DNA of 64,000 nt from Stachybotrys elegans (lineage: Eukaryota > Ascomycota > Sordariomycetes > Hypocreales > Stachybotryaceae): assembly GCA_020746835.1 (NCBI GenBank), contig JAGPNK010000001.1, forward strand, positions 3,968,001 through 4,032,000. The letters are read 5' to 3'. The translations under genes were made by a program, and so were the position numbers. The notes below the pieces were generated by a model. It worked only from the letters and a program-made list of their open reading frames with translations, had not been told where the DNA came from and did not search any database. Each line of letters begins with the position of its first letter. Position 1 is the first letter of the stretch. Below, in pieces: positions 55,863-64,000 of this stretch.

Positions 55863-58800
55863 GCAGGAGGCGCTTTGTCAGATGGCGATAAGGTGAAGAT
55901 GCCCAATGTCTCATGCCTTTGTGTAAGATTTGTCGGGTCAAAAGACTCGGCCTGACGCTGTAGAATTATAATTTGGTCTTCATGGAGGCTCTGGAGCGCG
56001 GCATCACTTACACCATCCACACTTGCGCATTCTCGGTGAAATCCGGGGTTTCCATTGGCTGCGCTCCCTTGTCCCCCACTCTTTTCCAGCCAGTAGGAAC
56101 CCTGGCTTTCACCGGTTTTGACCATCTGGCGGTTTTGACCCGCGTTGGCCAAGGTCAGGTGACATTGAGAGCTTCATTCTGTCGACGACACCCGTACTCG
56201 GGCAGCACGAGGCGTCGGCGTCGACTGGGGGCGGCGACATCATGTCGGCAACGTCGCTTTGCAGGCATTCCTGCTTGCATCCGGGGTGGAGTATGCGACT
56301 GTTGGCTCTCAATGTGGCCAGATGTTTGATCAATCAGCACGGTGCTTTCATCTGGGCATCATGCTGTCTGCCGGGGGCGGTTCAAGGGCCTGTCCGTCAA
56401 ACTCTCGCCGCTTTTGCGTTGGGCTGCTGGATGCTTCGTCCTTGGGGGACGGCTCCATGAACTTCTGTCAAGGAGAGTCGACTGGCGTTTGGGGTACTAC
56501 TAGGCTTCCAGGATAGCTGCGTAGAGACCTATGATGAAGGGAGTAGATGGAGGAGTCGAATGTTGTTCGGGGGGTGCGAGGTGTAAATAGGTTGCTTCCA
56601 GTCACCAATGCCCTGTTTACTGTATGCTTCGCTCCGGCCGAGCTTTAATTGGCATGCAGCCTTGTTCACCGTAGAATGTACCCGGTCGCGTAAAGCACCT
56701 TGTCCGGGGTTCCTTGACGTTGAACCGGCAGGTAACACCAATTCCTTGCGATGGAGTCTGACAAATGCGGACTTCGCAGGTATCAGCGAAGGCTATACTA
56801 ATTTCCGCTCGCTGTTAAGCAAACTGATGTTCTTTATTATAGTAACAATTACCACTTCCGCTGCATATCTATACCTCTTCGTACGCGTGCGGACATGAAT
56901 GGTATATTAAGGTGAGTATCCAGTATGGCGATGACATTCTGAGCGTCTGCCCCTAGTTTGGGGTGACCATTGATAAGGCCATCCTTATCTCCTCCTGTTT
57001 AGTAGGGACATAGTTTAGCCGCAATCGTTTTTTTGGGGGGGGGGGACCTATAACACGAATAACATCATCCACTACTGATCTGACTACGCAATAATATACA
57101 AAGCCACACAACAAACAGATAACACCTACTGCACACAGAGTAGTACATATATAAAGAAAAAATATGGCTAGTACTTAAGCATATTAATAGAAGCAAAACA
57201 AGACTGGCCCAACAGCAGTTCTAACCGACAATTACCCAGCCTACTGATGCTAGCCTACCCTATACCCCGTCCGCATCTACCTCAAATACCATGTTGACAG
57301 CATCAGTAAGCAGACGGGCTGAAACACCCAAGCCGGCGCACGTGCGGTTATGCCGCAATTTAATTGACAGTCCCAAAGGTAAGAAAAGTGGCAGCGAGAC
57401 AAGTGTTGACGTTAGCTGCAACCCCATGAACCAGTCCGAGTAGCTGGCTGGCAGCACCACCTTTGATTACTGGCAGGCTGGGGGAAGGCATCATGTGGTG
57501 GATCGGATGAACATGTATGGATTCATCTTCCATGGCAGCAATAGAGTCTTGTTGTGAAATTGGAAATGGCGGGAGATTTACAGCCCCTGAATATCGATTC
57601 GAACCATGTCCCACGGGAAATGTGACCCGGAGCTCGGGGCGAGACGGATCATCACAAATAATATGGGAATCAATTTCCAGGTGTTCACCATTGCCCAGCC
57701 ATTCATTGGGTGCTCTCCCGCCCCGTGTGGTGAGGCAAGCAAGCCCACGGGGAAAGGCAATTGGTTTGTCAAGAACAATCACATCATCGGGGCTGATCCA
57801 GGCGTGACTGCAAGCAGGGCTTTGTCTAAGACGAGGCATTCAAGAGGGATGAGACATAAATAGCGGCCAAGGAGATACAAGCAGACAAGGAGGCACATGT
57901 GGGGTGTGTATTGTCGACACCAACTTGAGCCGGCCGGCGAAGACAGGAAATGGCAATGCCCGCCATGACACGGGAGCGAACCTGGCTGGCTCGGTCAAGG
58001 TCTGGTGGTTGAGTCCCTTGGCCACTGATGAGGCTTAGTCGGGCCACGTACTTTGCATGGATCGACAGCAGCCTGGCGGGAGGAAGAGCCCGAGCTGGCT
58101 GATGGATGCGATGGGTGATTGACGGCCGCTAGATGACAACCAGTGACCTCTACGTCGAGGCTTGGCCATCGACGTGGCCGACCTGATTCCTAGGAAGGGA
58201 GGAGTGAGCAGACCTGATTCCCGAACAAAGAATGGAGCCCCCCCCTCCCCTCTGGAGAGAAACCTGAAAGTGAGAATGAATCTGAGGAATTATTACCGGG
58301 TCTGCGGATACCGGCAAGCCTTAGACTCAAAGGTAAAAAAAACGGAAGACGACAAACAGTATACATGCTGCGCACGTTTTTTTAATAATTTTTTTCTGGT
58401 AGACTGGGGCTGTGGCTGCGACGGGGCCTGTGATGGGGGACGAGGTTGTGGCCTCGCATCACAGTGCGCGTTGCTCGTTTGGGAGGGTGTAGGAAACGCA
58501 TAGATCGGTACCTCTGCATGTACACGCGTACCTATGTACTGTGTACACACCAGAGTCGGCGATCTTGTGTTTCTAGCATCCTCCAGTAGGTTGGCGGTTT
58601 ACCCAGCCAGGCGAGCCCAAGCAGTGGTAATACAGGCGGGCTCACCTTTTCCCCTTATGGTCAGAAACAAGCACTGTTGCCATGCTTTCCCTGGACAGCC
58701 CCCAACTCGGGTGCGACAAGTTATTAAAGCCCTTTTTAGACAATAAGCCAAGCATCTGATGGTGGAGACGGACGGTGGAGAGCGAGAGAGGAGAGATGGA

Positions 58801-61245
58801 GAGTGTACATACCACTAGTAGTATTTCATGCAGTGCACCAGACTCAAATCAATATGTGTCATGTGAAAATACGACAGAGGTGATGGGGGCGGGGTGTATG
58901 AACAGCCAAAGCCGCGTGTACAGGAATGGTATGTGAGGAGAATTTTTTATCGGCTGCCTAACGTACGAAGCTGTACCTTGCATGAGCTGAGAGAGTGTCC
59001 TGCAACTCCGGATACCGTGGGAGTACATATGGCAAGGTATGGAGGCAGGGGGTGGTGTTTACATTATTGCTTTACGAAGAGAATGCAGCTATCCGTGTCT
59101 TCTCTTCCTCCCTCACCAGTTCCACTACAGGCTGGATACAAGTACCTAGGCTAAGAATCCAACCTGCTATTATACCAAGGACTCTATATGGCTTTTTGCA
59201 CATGGACTGATGGCCGTCTTGGTAGGTTTGACCGCCGTTTTGCATGTGGGGAGCAGAGACAAAACAATCACTCTTACTTATACAACAGCCAAGGTAGTAT
59301 CCGTACTTGGTATGTAGGTACTGGCTCTGACCGACATGATAAAACTCCGAGACAATTGCCCAACTCTGGCAGCTGAGCATGGCAACCAGGCACCTCGTAA
59401 CAATGCAGCCGCTCTCTGCCGACCGTCTGTATTATGAGGTGTCTGCAGCCACACCCGGGGATCATTTCCTCGCAAAGTAATTGTTATTTTAGCAACTCTT
59501 GCGGATACCTACAGCAGAGACCAAAGAGAGAATAAGAGAAAAGAGAAAGCAAGCAAGCAGCCCAAGGGTTACGTGACTCCTGGGGATCCATCCGCCAGGT
59601 GATACGATGCACAAATCATGGAGCAACAAGTGTGCTTGTTATTATTAGGTCTTGATCCCGTGGCGATGGGGCTGGTTTGGGTGATTGCCTCTTTTTTCTT
59701 TTCTTTTTCTTTTTTTCATCTTCTCTCTGTTTCTTTGTACCCAATTCAGGTTCGGCTTCCCGGCTGCGCCACGACCCACTCGGCTGGGACACGCACTGCA
59801 GGCACACGTCCTTCTCCCCGTATTCTCGACGGGGCTGCTGGTGATGGTAGCACGTTGTGCCGGCCGGCCGTCGTACCGTTGTCCATTTCCATTCGTGGTG
59901 GTACCAGTTGCATGCATGACTGGTAGCAAACTCTCCGAGGGATCAGCCATGGCCGGTCTCCTGTTTTCCGTGCCCGATGACCGTTGTCATGATGATGATG
60001 CTCACATAATGGGCCTGTGTCCGCTGACAACGGCGGATGATCCATGCCAGCAGAATCCTCTGGTACTTTGCTGGCTTTGCTGGGAGAGAGGGACGTCTCC
60101 GTTTGGTACGGTTAGGTAGGTATGTATGTAGGCACGGCTCGGTACTCGATGAGCTAAGCGGGACAAGGTACCTTCTCGCGCACCAACATGAGGCGAGGTA
60201 CCTCTCTCTCCATCCACGGTCCATGTACAATGTGTAAGGGCCCCCATGCACGGTAGATCCTGCCTAGATCTGCCACACGATCCCTGCGGCCATACGTAAT
60301 GCAAAGCGACGCCAATTGCACACAAACGGGACAATGGGCAGATGGCGTGCCAAGGGTCCAAGCCTTGGATGGAATCGTCAGAATACAACAGAATCAGGAC
60401 TACAAACACCCAAGTGGTCCCCGGCGGCTGCCCCATTCAAGAAGCCAGACTGCCCCCTCAAGCCCTTCAGCCGCAGCGAGCTTTGCCAAGTTGAATGTCA
60501 TCAATCGTCTTCTTTTCCTCTTCCTCTTCCCATTCTCTCTCTCTCCCTCCTCCACCGCTCCAGCCGCCCAGCAACTTTCCCGCCGCCTGTTCAACCTTCG
60601 ACGTTCGAGATCGAGACATCCTGCCACCCCCCGCCTCGCATTGTATGTATCACTACTCAGCGTGAGACAAAGGCATTTCCTCCGCTGCCCTCCTTAGCGC
60701 CCTCGGCCTCCTCTGCCTCTGCCTCTGCTTCTGCCCTCTGCCCGGACACTGACAGACGGTGACCTCCTCACCCGCTCGCTCTCGCCCGGTGAACGTCATT
60801 ACGTACCCACCACCCACCCTCGACCACCTCGCACTTGTACTCCCGCCACACCCTCGCCGCCGCCCAACGTTCACGCCCTGGCTATTGTTCCTCCTCCCAC
60901 ACGCCCGCCTCGCCTCCGATACCTGGGCCGCACCGCCCAAGACCAGAAAAAGCAAAGCACATCGAACCGATCAAAGTTGTCTTTCTTGACTGACCCCTTG
61001 GCTGTGGCTTCACTCTAGACCAGGCCGTGCAAACGTTGTTCAGTCGTACTGTCTTGTGCGCTCCGCATCGGCCACCTGCTGCTCTCGCATACACACGGGT
61101 CCAAGGGAGTCTCAACCGCCGGCTCGGGTTCTCATTATCTACCCGTCCTGGCCCTCCCTCGCCATTACCTCTGCCGCTCTTCTTCGTCCTCTTCCTGCCA
61201 AGCACCCACGTTTGCTTTGCTCAGAGGACCTAGACGTTGCCCGGC
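55863..61245. other. 5.4 kb gene-free stretch with an AT-rich patch
   Basis: No gene could be supported. The left part is the promoter side of the C6 regulator. An AT-rich patch lies at about 56780-57250, with G11 at 57035-57045. A frame on the minus strand (57360-57839, 159 codons) is opposed by open frames on the plus strand and has no motif. The last about 800 bases are strongly CT-rich (60505-61210), as in a long promoter/leader for the gene at 61246. Confidence 0.5.
56780..57250. mobile_element. AT-rich patch, possible degenerate repeat
   Basis: Composition shifts to A+T with many TA steps, as in the island at 36 kb. No open frame, terminal repeat or protein remnant was recognised, so its transposon origin is a guess. 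Confidence 0.35.
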
Positions 61246-64000
61246 ATGACGTCCAGTAAGTCCTTTCGTGCCTCCATCATGCCTTCTTCTCTCTCCTTCT
61301 CTTCCTTCCTCTCCTACACCGATTCCGAAGATGCTCCTCGAAAGCACTCCAACCGCCATGGCAGTGTCGACTTTGGCCACCCATGGCCCACGGATGCCAA
61401 AAGTCCGCGCCTCGTACGACGAGACATCGACGCCCAGCCGCCATCCCGCGAATACGCCACTGGAGAGCCAGTGCCTCCTACTCCTCCTACCCCCGGCATC
61501 CGAAAGTCCAGGACATGGAGCATCCGCCTCAGCTCTCTGTTTCCCTCGCTCACATCTCACTCTACAGATGTTGCCGAATCTACCATTCCCAGAAAACCCA
61601 TAGGTCACCATAAGACTCTACCATCGCTCTCCGCCAAGGCCCCGACACCACCGCCCTCTTACAACGAGTCTGCTGCTCGTGAGAACGACAAGATGCCTGG
61701 CTACGGCGCCGACTATGCCGCACGAAAGTCCAGCGTGCCCCGGAGCTTCAACTCCGACATAGAACCAATGTTTGCACCGCCCTCACAGCTGGATCTGAGC
61801 TTCCCACCCTCCTCGACCCACTCCTCTTCCACACAAACCAGCATGCCTGTGCCTCTGTCTGCCGAAAACAAGCGTGCAACTCTTACAAAGCCTCCCCGTG
61901 CCGGTGACATGGAGGCACAGACAATCAAGCATATCAACGGCTCCTCGGACAGCATATCCAAACCATCGAGGCTGCAGAAGGACGCACCAGATGGCAAAGC
62001 ACAGAGACTCTCCGGTACCGGTCACCAAAGAGTAGGAAGCAACCCGGTCATCGCACCTATGCCCGCAAAGCGCCAGACTTCCCCGGCCCCAGAGCCACGA
62101 GGCCGTAGCACCTCGGCCCAGGTACCGCCGTCCTCCCCCAGAGACCACACCGGAGGCTCCCGAGTTGCTTCCACGCCGACCAACTTGCGCCCTGCTGGCC
62201 AGAGCCAGAGCCCATCAGGTGGGAAGCTGCGTCGTAGTTGGCTTCCTGGCGGCCGCTCTCGCTCCAACTCGACTGATGTGAGCAATAACTCAGGACTTCC
62301 TTCGTACGCATGGGTCATGTCGGATGAGTCCTCTCATGCTGAGTACAACACTTCATACCTCGTCAACGCTGAAAAGGTACTTATCCACCAGACATCCGAA
62401 AGTACCCGTTAACTAATCGCCATGTCAGGTTCCTGAACTCTGGAATGAGAATGGAGACGTACTCGTATATTTATACCCCAAGGCAAGCGGATGTGGACCT
62501 TCCTTTAAGATGCCTGAGTTTGCTATCAGCTCCTCCGCCTTCTTCAACGAACTGATTCACACCGACCATGGTGCTGCTGCCAGGAGCCGCACACGGAATT
62601 TCGGAGGGCGTGCCAGTCTGGGCGTGGAGGATGTCGCCAATATCCCGCTCACAGGTACCAACGAAGGATATAGTGAGGGCTCAGGAGAGCTGCGGTTATA
62701 CCTGCCCATCGCACCTCCTTCAGGCACGGGCCAACTTTCGGCACCGGGTCAAAACTCTACGGCCGAGTTGGATCGACTCATTGCGATTCGCAACCTCTTT
62801 GCCTTCTTGACCGGGCAGCCCTTGGTCGGAACCAGGTCCGAACCAACCATCTTCCGAACTTTGCTCCAGGTTGCTTCATTGCTACAAGAATTCGGCTTCA
62901 GCAGCGACGATGGCTTTACCTTTGGACCTGCTGTTGACATGAGCTTCGGATTTTTCATGGAGCAGCTTGGATTGGCAGACTGCCGCCACAGCCGCGAGAA
63001 GACGATTGAAGCTCTTGTTCTCGGCGAACGAATGCGCTCCATGGACCTTTACAGCGAGGCATTTGCTCATGCTGCTGGAAAGTACTCGGCTATTGTTGAG
63101 TTGAAGCTGCCCGTATATGACCTCGTCTCTCCTCAGACACGCCAGAGTCTCGAACGTGCCCACCTTGACCTCATCAACCGCCAGCACAACGTGAACGAGC
63201 AGCTTGAGCAGTTTGAATTCCCATCGCTATTCGCTGGACTGGCGAACTCAACTTCGCGACCTGAACTCAAGCACGTGCGATTCAAAGCATGGAAGAATTC
63301 GTTCAACAAGATGCGGCAATTTGTTATGAGCCATTACAAAGCCACCTTCGGTAACTGGCCCCCCAAGGCGAGCAGCAAGAAGAACCCGTTCGCAGAGAGC
63401 GGCCTCAACCGCTTGGTCTTGAAGGTTCTCTACTCAGATATGTGTGCGCTCTACGACCTATTAGTGGACCGCAACAGTATTACATCGCGAGTCATCGACG
63501 AGGTTCCCCCGATCGACGGCGAGGCGGAGAACATGACCATCTCTGCTCTCCGCAACATCCTCTCTGAGTACGACCGTGCCAGACCGCCAGTCCTACCGCC
63601 CATCCCATTTGATCTTCCACAGCTTCCTTCAATGACATCGATTCTCGAAACGTACAACACGCTGCCATCCAAGGAGCAGGCCAAACTCAACAAGAAGCTC
63701 AAAGAACACGAGCTCCTGCTTGTGCTGAACAAGGCCTACAACATTGATACCAACAATGTCAAGTTGCCCTTCCTCGACGAGTTCAAGGAGTTTGAAGCCC
63801 GGGAATCCAGAGGCAAGGTACCAAGCGACCTTGTGGACCAGCGCATTGGCTTCTGGCTGTTCCTCTACGCTGTGCTGCAATCGCTTCCCATGTTGGTTGT
63901 CGACGCACCTGGCATCAACTTCTCCGAGGGGGTCGAATATTTCCTATGCGTCCCGCCGATGGGCAACCCGCCGTGGGTTGAAGACAAGCAAGTGCGCAAG
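61246..64000 (+). CDS. Large DUF8004-like fungal protein, 3' end outside the window
   Basis: Exon 1 is 61246-62376, a 52-base intron follows (GTACTT...CAG, CTAATC branch, phase 0), and exon 2 runs from 62429 past the right edge, giving at least 901 residues. The first 360 residues are Ser/Pro-rich and disordered. The folded part begins with VPELWNENGDVLVYLYPKAS, then SFKMPEFAISSSAFFNELIH, RLYLPIAPPSGTG, ELDRLIAIRNLFAFLTGQPL and TFGPAVDMSFGFFMEQLGLA. It ends in view with WLFLYAVLQSLPMLVVDAPG and EYFLCVPPMGNPPW. This resembles the fungal DUF8004 proteins, whose function is unknown. The ATG is followed at once by GTAAGT, so an intron may begin at 61255 and the true N-terminus may differ. A long CT-rich leader precedes it. 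Confidence 0.8.

Noticed and set aside
57360..57839. 159-codon minus-strand frame, with open plus-strand frames opposite
   Set aside because: Neither strand gives a recognisable domain or a consistent multi-exon model.

Overview
The window is nuclear DNA of a filamentous ascomycete (Pezizomycotina), most likely a sordariomycete and perhaps Hypocreales. Signs of this are genes cut by short introns (about 50-80 bases, GT-AG, with CTAAC/CTGAC-like branch points), wide gene spacing, a NUC-1-type phosphate regulator, a scytalone dehydratase, an Rtg2 homologue and a HeLo-domain protein. The order assignment is inference from family resemblance. No prokaryotic, organellar or viral segment was seen. 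Gene models were built by joining open frames at splice signals and checking that the phases agree; they were not compared with transcripts.

Region 1 (0.6-13.9 kb) is gene-dense. In order it holds an MBD4-like DNA glycosylase (+), the ER cargo receptor Erv29/SURF4 (+, 4 exons), a HeLo-domain/pseudokinase protein (+, 3 exons, one GC-AG intron), Cdc14 phosphatase (-, 3 exons), the KEOPS subunit Pcc1 (+, 2 exons, divergent from cdc14) and a NUC-1/Pho4-like bHLH regulator (-, 2 exons). A gene-poor stretch (13.9-18.5 kb) follows.

Region 2 (18.5-35.2 kb) holds an unrecognised 4-exon gene, a secreted alpha/beta hydrolase convergent with a scytalone dehydratase, a large coiled-coil protein of unknown role (-), a short-chain dehydrogenase/reductase (-, 4 exons), a small Cys-rich probably GPI-anchored protein (-), a secreted Ser/Thr-rich protein (+), an 88-residue single-pass membrane protein (+) and an acidic/basic hypothetical protein (+).

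Region 3 (35.4-36.6 kb) is transposon debris: a broken Tc1/mariner-type helix-turn-helix reading frame beside an AT-rich, TpA-rich island that looks RIP-mutated. A second AT-rich patch lies at about 56.8-57.25 kb.

Region 4 (36.9-64 kb) holds a protein with twin CxxC...HxxxxxC zinc motifs (+), a BTB/POZ protein (+), a long disordered protein with one conserved block (-), the Rtg2-like Ppx/GppA protein (+), which is convergent with a 6-exon C6-type zinc-finger regulator (-), and a large protein resembling the fungal DUF8004 family (+) that runs off the right edge. Long gene-free stretches (39.0-42.4, 46.9-51.6 and 55.9-61.2 kb) separate these genes and carry many microsatellites and homopolymer runs.

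The genes do not form one pathway. They are mostly housekeeping and regulatory genes (secretory cargo export, mitotic exit, tRNA modification, phosphate and retrograde signalling) with a few accessory ones. The most notable single locus is the HeLo-pseudokinase gene, whose layout resembles the animal necroptosis executor MLKL. The most notable enzyme is the MBD4-like glycosylase, which would act on the T:G mismatches made by deamination of 5-methylcytosine.
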